In this document: positions 42,306-54,215 of the stretch, piece by piece
How positions within the stretch are numbered: the stretch's first letter is position 1
Layout of the letters: every line of letters begins with the position of its first letter
The notes under the pieces: generated by a model
What the model saw: only the letters and a program-made list of their open reading frames with translations
Database searches by the model: none
What the model was told of the DNA's origin: nothing
Assembly: GCF_963678635.1 (NCBI RefSeq)
Contig: NW_026971510.1
Location: 64,001 to 123,859 of the forward strand
Direction of reading: 5' to 3'
Length of the DNA: 59,859 nt
Source: Symsagittifera roscoffensis
Taxonomy: Eukaryota > Xenacoelomorpha > Acoela > Convolutidae
Position numbers and translations under genes: made by a program

Positions 42306-42899
42306 TTAAGTTAATTGAATTTTTTGTATGTAATCAGTGAGAATTTGCTGATTTCTGAGTAAATAGTCAAGCTCTTTGATTTCGATATAAATTTGGGAGG
42401 ACAACTCAAAGTTGGTGAAATTTTCAAAGCTAATCTCTGGAAGTCTGGTTCCAAAACGGATCAAGCAGGATTTTGAACTTTGAAAATCCTTAAAAAAATG
42501 AAGGAATAAAAAACTTTGCTGGGGAGTTTTTACAAAGTTAGGTATCGGGTAAGAAATAAAAAGAGTCTTTGATATATTATTGTTAAACTTTCTGATTAAT
42601 TTCAAATTTTCGAGAATAAACAAAATTTCTTTCCTTGTGAGGTGTATTTCAGCCGTAAGTTTAAAGCTTTGATACGCAATCTGTGGATCAAAAGTAAAGT
42701 CTTTGATAGAGTAAGATTCTCTAAAGAGACCTTTACTTAGTCGGATAACTCTATTTTGTACAATAGAAACGTCCAAAAAATTATGAAAAAAGTAAGAGAC
42801 ATTATCTATTTCATCAAAAAGAAAACCAATTGGAATTTTTTCCTTTTTCTTGTAAGGTAAATCGAGGGACTCAAATGTTTTTTGATAGAATTGGTTCAA
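42306..42899 (-). CDS. Same 197-codon frame, unit C
   Basis: Intact; differs from unit A at a few residues (R-E-S-Y for R-E-I-Y, A-E-I-H for A-E-L-H). Confidence 0.5.
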   Translation of the reverse strand: MNQFYQKTFESLDLPYKKKEKIPIGFLFDEIDNVSYFFHNFLDVSIVQNRVIRLSKGLFRESYSIKDFTFDPQIAYQSFKLTAEIHLTRKEILFILENLKLIRKFNNNISKTLFISYPIPNFVKTPQQSFLFLHFFKDFQSSKSCLIRFGTRLPEISFENFTNFELSSQIYIEIKELDYLLRNQQILTDYIQKIQLT

Positions 42900-43245
42900 A
42901 TAAGGATTAAAGTTTTTAAAAAATGATAAACAGTTCCTTTTTAGAAAATGCTGGATTCTGATTGCTTGATATCAGTAAGGATAAAATTTTCCTTATAATT
43001 AATTCTCGATTCTGATTGGTTGATAGCAAAATTTTTGAAAACTCTATGGTTAGATTGGATGATTTTTTTTCTGCTAAGCTAAATCTCATATCCATTCTGA
43101 TTTAGTTTCACGTTAAAAACAATTGGTTAAGAAATTGGCTGTTTTTTTTTTCACTTTTATTTATTTTTTCAGGCTTTTCAAAATTTCTTTTCTAAAAGTT
43201 TGGGATATTCTAAATATCCAATTTTTTCTTTATCTATTTTTTGAG

Positions 43246-43425
43246 ATGCCGTCACTGAATAGGAACTAAAGAATTGCATGTCTTGAATGTGGAAGACAAT
43301 ACACGCGTAAAGGTGTGTCAAAACATCGAAACCACTGTAACGTTTTAAAGTGTTCCAATTGTAACTTTTATACATATAGCAGCGAGGAACTTACTAATCA
43401 TATCACAAAGCATTATTTTTGTTAA
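43246..43425 (+). CDS. C2H2-type zinc-finger reading frame (first copy)
   Basis: From ATG 43,246 the frame reads M-P-S-L-N-R-N, a TAA, then in the same frame RIACLECGRQYTRKGVSKH..H-C and KCSNCNFYTYSSEELTNHIT-K-H to a TAA at 43,423. The second unit is a textbook C-x2-C-x12-H-x3-H finger, the first a C-x2-C-x11-H-x2-H-C variant. A strong acceptor (TTATTTATTTTTTCAG at about 43,172) lies upstream. The frame stays coding-like beyond the stop (HNVKFCPNTLLDK) up to GTAAAATT...AATAG, a 24-base GT..AG stretch. Nucleic-acid binding is likely; whether it is expressed is unknown because of the two in-frame TAA codons. Confidence 0.55.
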
Positions 43426-44078
43426 CATAATGTTAAATTTTGTCCAAACACACTCCTAGACAAGGTAAAATTAATATATTTTTAATAGAAACATATGAGA
43501 AAAAACTTTGAAAAATAATTTTTACTGAATCTGAAAAGTCCATACAAAAAATTTGGAAAAAAAACTCTAGAAAAAATTATACAGTTTTTCCATCACTATT
43601 CTTGTTCTGTCATTTCTTTCTTTATTCAAAGATTCTGTTTGATGATAAAACCAGCAACAACCGAGTTCAACTTGTCGTGGAACTTTCAATGGAAATCGAT
43701 CCAAAAATCTTTAATCTACAGTAAAAACTCCATTGGTTGCAAGCTTGCGGAACTTTTGTTGCGATAAGTTTGTAGTAAAAGTGAATAACAGACGCTAACG
43801 AGTGTTTGAATAGTTGTTAAAATTTTGTAAAAAAACTGGATATTTATAAAACATCGACTAATTGAAAGGTTTTGTCTAGTTACTATTTTAAAGCTTTCCT
43901 TGTTTAGTGCTTGTAAAAGTGTTCACAGAGTAGTGCAAAATCTTCCAAATGTTTAAAAGTATACAAAAAGCAATCGCAAAATTAAATTACCAAAAGTTGT
44001 TTGCTGTAAAAATAAGAAATATTGCCGATATAAGTAACCAAGGAATAGCGAACAAGTAGCATTTCCACAAATTTTATC

Positions 44079-44672
44079 TTTAAGTTAATTGAATTTTTTG
44101 TATGTAATCAGTGAGAATTTGCTGATTTCTGAGTAAATAGTCAAGCTCTTTGATTTCGATATAAATTTGGGAGGACAACTCAAAGTTGGTGAAATTTTCA
44201 AAGCTAATCTCTGGAAGTCTGGTTCCAAAACGGATCAAGCAGGATTTTGAACTTTGAAAATCCTTAAAAAATGAAGGAATAAAAAACTTTGCTGGGGAGT
44301 TTTTACAAAGTTAGGTATCGGGTAAGAAATAAAAAGAGTCTTTGATATATTATTGTTAAACTTTCTGATTAATTTCAAATTTTCGAGAATAAACAAAATT
44401 TCTTTCCTTGTGAGGTGTAATTCAGCCGTAAGTTTAAAGCTTTGATACGCAATCTGTGGATCAAAAGTAAAGTCTTTGATAGAGTAAATTTCTCTAAAGA
44501 GACCTTTACTTAGTCGGATAACTCTATTTTGTACAATAGAAACGTCCAAAAAATTATGAAAAAAGTAAGAGTCATTATCTATTTCATCAAAAAGAAAACC
44601 AATTGGAATTTTTTCCTTTTTCTTGTAAGGTAAATCGAGGGACTCAAATGTTTTTTGATAGAATTGGTTCAA
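44079..44672 (-). pseudogene. Same gene in the 1.77 kb duplication, frameshifted
   Basis: One A is missing in the A-run near 44,270 (CTTAAAAAATG versus CTTAAAAAAATG), changing the last third; the rest matches unit C. Confidence 0.65.
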
Positions 44673-45017
44673 ATAAGGATTAAAGTTTTTTAAAAATGAT
44701 AAACAGTTCCTTTTTAGAAAATGCTGGATTCTGATTGCTTGATATCAGTAAGGATAAAATTTTCCTTATAACTAATTCTCGATTCTGATTGGTTGATAGC
44801 AAAATTTTTGAAAAATCCATGGTTAGATTGGATGATTTTTTTTCTGCTAAGCTAAATCTCATATCCATTTTGATTTAGTTTCACGTTAAAAACAATTGGT
44901 TAAGAAATTGGCTGTTTTTTTTTCACTTTTATTTATTTTTTCAGGCTTTTCAAAATTTCTTTTCTAAAAGTTTGGGATATTCTAAATATCCAATGTTTTC
45001 TTTATCTATTTTTTGAG

Positions 45018-45197
45018 ATGCCGCCACTGAATAGGAACTAAAGAATTGCATGTCTTGAATGTGGAAGACAATACACGCGTAAAGGTGTGTCAAAACATCG
45101 AAACCACTGTAACGTTTTAAAGTGTTCCAATTGTAACTTTTATACATATAGCAGCGAGGAACTTACTAATCATATCACAAAGCATTATTTTTGTTAA
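45018..45197 (+). CDS. C2H2-type zinc-finger reading frame (second copy)
   Basis: Copy of 43,246-43,425 shifted by 1,772 bases. Same fingers and the same in-frame TAA codons; one substitution (P-P-L for P-S-L). Confidence 0.55.
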
Positions 45198-45908
45198 CAT
45201 AATGTTAAATTTTGTCCAAACACACTCCTAGACAAGGTAAAATTAATATATTTTTAATAGAAACATATGAGAAAATACTTTGAAAAATAATTTTTACTGA
45301 ATCTGAAAAGTCCATACAAAAAATTTGGAAAAAAAACTCTAGAAAAAATTATACAGTTTTTCCATCACTATTCTTGTTCTGTCATTTCTTTCTTTATTCA
45401 AAGATTCTGTTTGATGATAAAACCAGCAACAACCGAACTTGTCGTGGAACTTTCAATGGAAATCGATCCAAAAATCTTTAATCTACAGTAAAAACTCCAT
45501 TGGTTGCAAGCTTGCGGAACTTTTGTTGCGATAAGTTTGTAGTAAAAGTGAATAACAGACGCTAATGAGTGTTTGAATAGTTGTTAAAATTTTGTAAAAA
45601 AACTGGATATTTATAAAACATCGACTAATTGAAAGGTTTTGTCTAGTTACTATTTTAAAGCTTTCCTTGTTTAGTGCTTGTAAAAGTGTTCACAGAGTAG
45701 TGCAATTTTTTAAGCAGATAATGGGGTTAATTTATTCAGAAATATGTTTTCTACCGTTTTTTTTGACGATTTCAGAAATTAAATTGATAACTGACGTAGA
45801 AAAGATAAAAAAAATAAATGTTTTTGCCAACTTGTGAAAACTTTATAGTATACTTAAAAAATTTACTTCGGTATAAAATTTCAGAGTTGAAACAGCAACA
45901 TACTGTTA

Positions 45909-47858
45909 TCAGATTGAGAAATCATTTGACGATTTCTTGCAAAATAGTTATGGTAAAAATTCTGCTTCGGATTTTTGAATATTCGCTGAAATAATACATT
46001 TTTCATCTAAAATTCAATTTTCAAGTTTTGTTCAAATTAAATTAAATTGGAAGATAGTAGATGAAGCAGAAACTGAAAAAATACTAATTTGAGATAAAAA
46101 TTCAATATAATTCATTAGGAGTTTTGAGATAACTTCTTAAAAAAATTTAGCTTAAAAATTATATCTTGAGGAAAAATCCAACACAAAAGTGTAATGTTTG
46201 GAACATTTTTTATCATTTGATATATTAGATAAATTTATACAAAAACTCAGTTCTGACTTAATTTTCTTGTAAAGTGAGTTCAATAGCGAAAACATATAAA
46301 AAGCACAAAGCAAGAATAACCTCAAAATAAAGAAAACTTTTACGGAAAAATCATAAAAATTATGTTATAGAAGCAACAGAGAGAAAATCATTAGTTTTGA
46401 AGAAGATTTTGTTGAATGTCATCCAATCGAATATAATTTTTAAGAAAAATTTAACCCAATTTAGTCATTTTCAGCAGTAAAATATTCCATTTTTCAACAA
46501 TGGCACGAAACTTTTTTTATTATCAACTTGAAAAACTTGTCAGGACTTGTAATTTTTGTACAAGTTTGGGTTAATCTTTGAGAAAAAACTGAGGAGGAGT
46601 TGGATCATGAAGTTTGATCTAGAAGTTTCAATGAAAATTGCTCTTATTGTTCAATTGAATTGAGATTCTTAGTTGAATTCTCCATGAATTGAACAAAAAA
46701 CCAGCTCATTACACAAATGAAAGGTTAAAATGGAAAACTTTGGATAAATTTGACTAATTTTTTTTCTCGAAAATAACAATTAAATACACTATTTTACCAA
46801 AAAATCGGAAGTATTAATATCTATTCAGCAAATATGAGCTTTATATGTTCAGAGCATTATATAAATCGCTTTTAAGCTAAAATAAGGGAAAATTTTATCT
46901 TAGTTCATTTTTGTGAGGGAAAATTGTGGAAAAATCCATATTTCTATTCAAAGTTTTGTATCAATGTCTCAACATGATGCCAATTAAAATACAATTTAAA
47001 CTCTAAACGTGTTTATTTTTTTTCATTCAATTAAATCAGAAGCAACAAAAATAGCCAAAACCTTGAGATTTCTGCAGTTCTTTCCAAACTTTTTCAGAAG
47101 ACTCTGAAAAATTTGCAATTTTTTTCAAAAACTTTGAAATTTTTTGCAATTTTTTCCAAAAACTTGAAGTTCTTGCAATTTTTTGCAAAAACTTGACTTA
47201 TTCGAAATCTCAGTAGGTTTCAGCATAGTTTCAGCTGGATTTAGAACTGTTTTAAAAAATAAGATTATCTAATAAAATAGTTGTTAAGTCAAATTATATC
47301 AAATCTTTTTGTGTTTTGAAGTTTTTTGATAAAAGTTTCAAATTTTTGCCCATCCTACCATTGACTTACCTTGAACCAAAAAAAACATAATAATTTCATT
47401 ACACAAACTACACTTAATAATCACCAATTACATAAGGCGTGCTGAGACTTTTGCGAAAAAAACTAGACGTTTCCACACAAAATCCAAAAAATACCGTTTT
47501 TCTTACCATTTTCTTACCATCACACTGAAACCTTACCATTCCCTATCTTAATTCAGTGGGAAACCTATTCTCTATCTTAATGAGTTCTTAATTCCCTACA
47601 CTGAATCGTTATAAACAAGGAAATCTATAAACAATCTTAAAACATGGTAAGATCGGGCGCCAACATTTTTTTCTGAAACTTACCATCTGAAACCTTACCA
47701 TCTTAATTAGGAAACTTATTCACTATCTTAATACACATGAAGTCTATTCCCTATCTTAATACATAGGTTGGTGACCGAATGCTCTATTCGCTATCTTAAT
47801 ACATGAGGTTCACAAACCATCCCCATCCCACCTCCGCCCCCTCCCTCACACATATACT
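45909..47858 (-). repeat. Right inverted-repeat arm of the 28 kb element
   Basis: Reverse complement of the left arm, roughly 85-90% similar by eye. It ends in CCTATCTTAATACATAGG-type repeats and a C-rich tract (47,818-47,848) followed by TCCCTCACACATATACT. Confidence 0.75.
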
Positions 47859-47867
47859 TTTATCATC

Positions 47868-49843
47868 TCTAGAAATTGACCAATCACAGACGTGTATTTC
47901 ATTTTAGAACTCGTAAAAACAACATACCAAAAACATTTAAAAACAAACAGTATGGCAACTAAGAATTTCGTATAAAATAATTTGGTTCTAAAAAATCCAT
48001 GTCTAGAAATTGACCGATCACAGACGAGTATTTCAAGTTAGAATTTGTGAAAAACAACACACCAAAGGGTGCACTAAATTTACAACTGTTTTGCTTGTGG
48101 ATGTCAACCCAAATGTACTGCATAGTAAAATTTGGCAGTCAATACTATCAAAGAGCTTGCACAAAACGCAACGTTAAATTGCAATGTGTGCGTGAGCAAC
48201 ACTTAACGTAAATATATCATCAAAAATCGGACCCTCGTCGGTCTGCATTAGAAATTTGGCCAAAAAATGGAGCAACTGACATACTTGAAAAAATGAACAG
48301 ATAGAATCAAAAGTGACTCATCTTGTCGGAGAAAGACTGAAAGTAGTTACGAAAGTCATCTAACAAATGATTGAAAGGGTACGCAAACGTAATTGAAAAA
48401 CACCAAATGACTCGGACATTTGAAGAACGCAAAAAAATTTTTTGAAAAATGTCAAGAAAACTAAAAAACTTTCGGAATACAAAGGATCGTAAAAAGTCCA
48501 GGAAAAAAAGCGGGCACAGAAATTGTACCATGTACAAACTTTATGAAAACCATTGGCGTCGAATCCAAACTTTTTGAATTTAGATATATGGAGAATTTTC
48601 ATTCTGAACGAAAGCAACAGAAACTTACTGGTGACCCTTCAAAATCAAACAGCTGTCAATCTGGTTCTGGTTAAAAGCAATGAGCATAGACCTAAGTGAA
48701 ACGAGATGGACGTTTCTCTCGTGAGCTTTTTCACTAGAGGAATCAAAGAAAGAAAATCAGTGCTTGAATCAAAATAACGAACTCGTCGACGATGGGCTAC
48801 TACGTGAGAAGCTAAAAATACTAAACTCTGTGTAATACAGCGATTGGATCAAAGTGGAAACCTTTGATGAACCTGTCCCCAATACAATGTGTGCGTTAAA
48901 AATACATTTAAAAACAAATAGTATGGCAAGTAAGAATTTCGTATAAAATATTTTAATATTTTGGTTCTAAACAACCATGTCTAGAAATTGACCAATCACA
49001 GACGAGTATTTCAAGTTAGAATTTGTGAAAAACAACACACCAAAGGATGCACTAAATTTACAACTGTTTTGCTTGTGGATGTCAACCCAAATGTACTGCA
49101 TAGTAAAATTTGGCAGTCAATAGTATCAAAGAGCTTGCACAAAACGCAACGTTAAATTGCAATGTGTGCGTGAGCAACACTTAATGTAAATAGATCATCA
49201 AAAATCGGGCCCTCGTCGGTCTGCATTAGAAATTTGGCCAAAAAATGGAGCAACTGACCTACTGGAAAAAATGAACAGATAGAATCAAAAGTGACTCAGC
49301 TTGTCGGAGAAAGACTGAGAGTAGTTACGAAAGTCACCTAGCAAATGATTGAAAGGGTACGCAAACGTAATTGAAAAACACCAAATGACCCTGATATTTG
49401 AAGAACGCGAAAATTTCATTTGAAAAATGTCAAGAAAACTAAAAAACTTTCGGAATACAAAGGATCGTAAAAAATCCAGGAAAAAAGCGGGCACAGAAAT
49501 TGTACCATGTACAAACTTTATGAAAACCATTGGCGTCGAATCCAAACTTTTTGAATTTAGATTTATGGGGAATTTTCATTCTGAACGAAAGCAACAGAAA
49601 TTTACTGGTGACCCTTCAAAATCAAACCGCTGTCAATCTGGATCTGGTTAAAAGCAATGAGCATAGACCGAGATGAGCTTTTTCACTAGAGGAATCAAAG
49701 AAAGAAAATCAGTGCCTGAATCAAAATAACGAACTCGTCGACGATGGGCTACTACGTGAGAAGCTGAAAATACTAAACTCTGTGTAATACAACGATTGGA
49801 TCAAGGTGGAAACCTTTGATGAACCTGTCCCAAATACAAGAAT
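47868..49843. repeat. 978 bp tandem duplication of an old repeat
   Basis: TCTAGAAATTGACC(A/G)ATCACAG occurs at 47,868, 48,001 and 48,979; from 48,001 to about 48,880 and from 48,979 to about 49,843 the two copies are some 95% alike. The second lacks about 25 bases near 49,670. Broken frames include KNVKKTKKLSEYKG, reminiscent of the end of a LINE ORF1, but this is weak. Confidence 0.7.
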
Positions 49844-49859
49844 ACAGTCTACTGATAGT

Positions 49860-50460
49860 AGAACCAAACGCTCAAACCTTATAGGCTACCAGAAACTAGA
49901 TAACGCTATAAAAATGAACTTTTACAATATGATGAGTCTGTGAAATATAGTTTGACGAATTCATTTTGAGCTTTGAATATTTTTTCTATGATAAAACCAT
50001 TCATCGCTATGATCAAAAGCAAATGGCCTCCAACAATCCCCAAGGCGGGACATGGAACGCTGATGAAAATAATTTAATTTTGAAAAGAGGGTAGATATAG
50101 ATAGCTGCCTGATATGCAAAATTAATATAGCCAAGGGGGATTTCTACCTGTGCTCTTTTTATAACCCAGCAAAAGACAGCCACTATCAATAAAAACCAAA
50201 GATTTCAAAAAAAAATGTAAAAAAACGAGGCAGCAAAAAGCAGCAAAAACTTTCTCAATACTAGATGGAACACGTTCTGGAGCCAAGCAGCAAATAAATC
50301 AGAAGTCATTAACCCATTCGGAAATAGAATAATTAGACAGTGTTAAATTTCTATCGCGAGGCAAAAACGCTCTAGATATTTTGCTGTAACAACACTCTTG
50401 TCTATTATCAGTTTGCGATAAAATGGGAGAGGACAGAATATCTCACCAAAATCTTTTTTT
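49860..50460. other. AT-rich interval, no clear feature
   Basis: Short broken frames only; position before the LINE reverse transcriptase suggests decayed LINE sequence (endonuclease to RT linker), which I cannot confirm. Confidence 0.25.
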
Positions 50461-50479
50461 TGCTCAAGAAACATGGGCA

Positions 50480-51653
50480 ACATCTTCAAGCATTTAAAAC
50501 ATGTAAGCCGAGCAGAAAGTCTTCCAGTAACTCTTTGCTTGAACGGAAACACCGCGTCAACACCTGAAGATGAAGCTAATTTATTCCATGATATTTTTAC
50601 TTCATTCTTCTCCCCCAAGTGAAGTTTCACGATCCTAAGTCAGAAATAGTAGCCTTCTATGCCGACTTCTCGAAAGCATTTAAGAATGTGTGACACAAGC
50701 TCTTGCTCATCAAATTGAGTGAAAAAGGCGTAGGTGAATGCCTTTTCGAATCTCTTAAAAAATTGAAAATGGCGAAACATCTGTAAAAATTGGACTTTCA
50801 ACGTCAGTCGAACTTGAGATAATGAGCGGAGTCCCTCAGAGCTCACTTCTGGGACCCTTGCTTTTCTGCATCCTCATAAATGATATACTCGACTTGATCC
50901 GTATTAGCGATCGGTCCATCTTTGCAGATGAATTGAAAATATTTTCAATCCACACATCATTTGCCGATCGTCAAGGCGACCTAAACGAAACAGAAAACTG
51001 GGTCCAACAAAACGATCTGAAATTAGCGATAGAAAAATGCGCGCAAAACTCGATCACAAAGAAACCCGGCTCTTTTTTCAAGTATTTTCCATTTTACGAA
51101 CAGAATTACGTAACAGTTGTTAGGCTGCACGACAATTATAGTTTTTAGCTTGCTAGAATTGTTATTTTATTTGCGGCTGGTTGGCCTACCACTTCTTTAT
51201 CGATGTTTATCTGTGTTGTTTCTGCCTCTTGTTTGTCTACTTGTGGTTGATTTCGCTGCTGTAGTGTTTGTTTTAGAAGTCAGTGAATATCCAAAACCTG
51301 TCACTGGGCGAGAACTTTTTGTCCTACGACAGCAAAAACAACATGAGGTGGGAATATCATTACTGACCAAAATTCAGGATCCTTTGTTCCTGAATGACAA
51401 CTCATAATCTCTTCAGGCCTTGAACTCAACGGAACTGCACTTAAAAGACGTGAGGCATAAAAGTTATAGAAGTCAGAGAATAGAAAAACACATAACACAA
51501 AACCTGAGCTGGAGTACGCACATCAACCAAAATTTCAAAAAAAGAATAAGTTACTCTAATGTTTTAGGAGGAAAGTTCCATACAATGCAAGATCTTCGTA
51601 AAGCTCGATTTACAGAAATTAATTTTAATGCCATTCTTACTCTATCAATTTAA
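50480..51653 (+). pseudogene. CR1-like LINE reverse transcriptase fragment
   Basis: In broken frames: LPVTLCLNGNTASTPEDEA (about 50,520-50,580, pre-RT linker), FYADFSKAF at 50,656-50,683 (RT block A, catalytic D), SGVPQSSLLGPLLFCILIND at 50,824 onward (block B/C region), IFADELKIF at about 50,919 (block with FADD, here FADE, so the active site is damaged), and NLSWSTHIN-type sequence at about 51,508. Frameshifts and an insertion of about 250 bases near 51,130-51,400 separate the parts. Dead copy. Confidence 0.85.
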
Positions 51654-51659
51654 TTGTTT

Positions 51660-52280
51660 GGCTGAATTTTAAAAAAAATCATTTGTGCCAACGGATCTGT
51701 GAAAAATTACAAAGCTTGTAATCGCAGCTGGTCTGAGTTTTCTTGTTGACATTGTAATCGTTGAAAAGTTTTTATCGCCACTTCAGTAGATGATGCAATT
51801 AAATTATCTTCTCTATTTCTCGAAACACGGCGTAGCAGTTGATGCGCACAAAAAAATAATTACTTTCTAATCGAAGAGCGATAAACTGAAGGATACAAAA
51901 AATTTAAGACAAGAATAGAAAAAACGTGAAAGTAAGTATGTTTTTTGTACAGCCAAACTCGCAAAATGAATTGATATGCATGTAGAATTTAGGAAGACCA
52001 AAGGCATCAACAACGAATCTTAGCCCTCATATGGAAACACGTCAATGAAAAAAATTCCAAGCAGCAATATGTGCACATGTATGTTTTTGAGCAGTGATGT
52101 TGCGCAGTGCTGTTTATCGAAGGCTTCCGAACTTGAGAAGCTACATAAAGAACATTAAGAACACAAGACGAGTAAATGCATATTTCAACGCTTATTGGCA
52201 TATCACTGCGGCGGATCACGTGTATCTCAATCAATTGCTAATCTGTGGTGCCTGTACCAGTTAAGGCTTAGTGCCCCTTC
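51660..52280. other. AT-rich interval, nothing recognised
   Basis: No convincing frame, repeat or RNA gene. Confidence 0.3.
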
Positions 52281-52429
52281 CTTTTTTTGTTCTGTGCTTC
52301 TTTTGGCTGGAATTATGTCATCTCTCGCCATCTTTTCTTGTTTAATTGTCAAAACAAGCAACTTCTACATCTGGTTTACAGAATTGGCAAAAAATCATCT
52401 CTCGTTGCCACTAAAGTCTGTAAACTTTT

Positions 52430-52680
52430 AATAATTTTGAATTTAAAAAAACGACAACGAAGTCAAAATGATAAACGGTTGAGTATAAACGAGAAAAAAA
52501 GCATTTCGAGCAAACATGAGTTCCGAAGAAAAATAAACACTCGAAAATGCAGAGGGTGTATTAAGGCAAAAGACTATGAGACCGCTGTTTTTCATTGCAT
52601 TGCATGCTGAGATTGCATGCGCCGAAGAAAAAGATGTACCGGTATGACCCAGGAAGCTGTTATTACGGTAAGTTGATTGA
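52430..52680 (+). pseudogene. Cysteine-rich (zinc-finger-like) remnant, possibly LINE ORF1
   Basis: Reads KCRGCIKAKDYETAVFHCIA-C, a stop, then DCMRRRKRCTGM in the same frame: C-x2-C...H-C-x2-C...C, like the PHD/RING-type finger found in ORF1 of some CR1 elements. It lies about 650 bases before the endonuclease remnant. Confidence 0.4.
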
Positions 52681-53299
52681 TAAATAACGTCCTGCTGATC
52701 TGTCAAGACTGTTTTAACCTGAAAAAAAATGTTTTTTTTTTAACCAGTTTTTTAAAGCTCGGGAATTTTCCAGAGTAACTAAACATGTAGAAGAAATCAC
52801 AATAACTATGATCTTAGACTCAGATTGATGAGGAAAAAGCCAGAAAAGCACAAGCATCAGAACCCCCATCCAACGCTAACACCAAAACCAGTAAAAAAAA
52901 ACAACAGAAAAAGTAAAAATGATCTATTCGACCTTTTCCGACTGAGAGGTATCACCAAGTTAAACTAAAACAAAAGTCAAGACAGACACAAGCACGACAT
53001 CAAAGAAGTAAAAGCATTGACAAAACACATGAAAGTAACCTCTACTGTCCAGTACCTTCAGGGAATCGGCAAGTTTACGGAAGGAAAACTCTAGACAATG
53101 ACTTCTCAAAGCGCTTAAAATCACTGGGGCTAAAACCAGAAGAGCATTCGATGGAAAACCCATGCCCTCAAAAAGGCGTGCCATCATTCAAATCGGAATA
53201 CATGCAAAGCCACTTAGATTACGGAACCTAGAAAAATCAACAAAACATGACTGGAAACTCAAAATTCTGACCCGAAGTGACTAGCCAACCCTGAAGTCA

Positions 53300-53720
53300 G
53301 AGGTTTGGCTCTCAACTTTTGAATTTTGGTCGATATGAAAACGAAAATAAATTTTGCGGAGCGTTGCCTCTGGATATGGAAAGCATTATCGACATCCTTT
53401 ATGTCACAGAAATATGTTTCAGAAGTGATATACCAGAAGTAGCATTCTTCCTTAAAAACTACACCGTTCGAAAAATTTACAGAGCGAGCAATAATCCCTA
53501 GACAAAACACGGTTGAGTGCTCCTAGCTGTCCAGTACAAAATACAAGCCAGTACAGATGAAAATACGATGCGTCAACTAAAAGGCAAAATAGGATCACTG
53601 CAAAGCAATAGTTATCACTGGTGACGTTAAACTCGATTCTAAATATATCAAAAAATATATCGATAAGCAATATCAACAAGTCGCAAGTAACAATTGTATA
53701 CTGGAAATACTTTTACAGGA
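53300..53720 (+). pseudogene. LINE AP-endonuclease remnant
   Basis: 53,319-53,501 encodes N-F-G-R-Y-E-N-E-N-K, MESIIDILYVTEICF and NYTVRKIYRASNNP, aligning with the CR1 endonuclease pattern 'N-x-R-S-L-x-N-K ... D-I-(I/L)-x-(I/V)-T-E-T-W-(L/F) ... Y-x-x-x-R'. The catalytic Glu (V-T-E) is present. LLAVQYKIQAS follows in another frame. 5' part of a different LINE copy from that at 50.5 kb, because EN lies downstream of RT here. Confidence 0.65.
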
Positions 53721-54020
53721 TGCTAGCCGGATGCTAATACAAATACTAATACGTCTACTCTCATGTGCGACTGCGGACAATGTAACCCAAGTCAGAAAGT
53801 CAACTTAGACGTGAAGTGACGGGCGCGATCCCAGGATCAGATAATCCGAAGCCTAAACTACCACTACTTGAAGATCTCTGATACAAAAAAAGGTTAGTCT
53901 TATCATTTTACTTGTTTGCACAGTTAGCAACAAGTCTCAATGCTGAGAAAATTCTTCATGGAGGAATAAAGAAAAAAGCAAAGAGTTTCGAACATTTTTT
54001 TACTTTTCAATTTTAAGTTT

Positions 54021-54215
54021 TTGTTTTTCCGGTAAAATTAGGCACCATAAATAATTATGGAAATGGGCTGATCAATAGATTGCTTCAAAATCCCCATATG
54101 TCCCATATGACACATTTAAAATTTTGTTTTTCCGGTAAAATTAGGCACCATAAATAATTATGCTAATGGGCTGATCAAAAGATTGCTTTAAAATCGCCAT
54201 ATGTCACATTGAGAA
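54021..54215. repeat. ~103-base direct repeat
   Basis: TTTTTCCGGTAAAATTAGGC and the following ~80 bases (ACCATAAATAATTATG, ATGGGCTGATCAA, AGATTGCTT, CCATATGTC) occur twice, starting at about 54,021 and 54,124. Confidence 0.8.

Larger units (their letters stand above)
36456..43063. repeat. Tandem unit C (6,608 bp)
   Basis: Third copy, with the minisatellite at near full length. After TTAGATTGGATGAT at 43,063 it runs into TTTTTTTCTGCTAAGC instead of a new unit; that sequence pairs in inverted orientation with 23,220-23,260. Confidence 0.92.
42164..45708. repeat. 1.77 kb tandem duplication (42,164-43,936 and 43,937-45,708)
   Basis: The end of unit C plus the zinc-finger segment is repeated once, head to tail, with a period of 1,772 bases. 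The joint is AGTAGTGCAA|AATCTTCC near 43,937, and the second copy ends at the same AGTAGTGCAA at 45,706. Confidence 0.88.
19851..47858. mobile_element. 28 kb inverted-repeat-bounded composite element
   Basis: The outermost 17 bases AGTATATGTGTGAGGGA at 19,851 recur in reverse complement ending at 47,858. Pairing continues inward through G-rich ends, TAAGATAGGGAATAGG repeats and unique sequence to 23,077 on the left and 45,909 on the right, then resumes between 23,085-23,350 and 44,729-45,010. Between the arms lie three tandem 6.55 kb units and a 1.77 kb duplication. No transposase, integrase, DNA polymerase or capsid motif was recognised, so the class is unknown; it could be a giant DNA transposon, a segmental palindrome, or a decayed virus-like element. 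No target-site duplication is obvious (AATCAAGAG on the left, TTTATCATC on the right). Confidence 0.7.

Noticed and set aside
43178-43375. Minus-strand frame opposite the zinc finger
   Set aside because: The plus strand encodes canonical C-x2-C...H-x3-H fingers, so the minus frame is a shadow.
19851-47858. A ciliate-type code (TAA/TAG = Gln) to explain in-frame stops
   Set aside because: The best frames use only CAA and CAG for glutamine, whereas organisms with that code use TAA/TAG heavily; copia and LINE fragments also read in the standard code. Kept only as an alternative in the findings.
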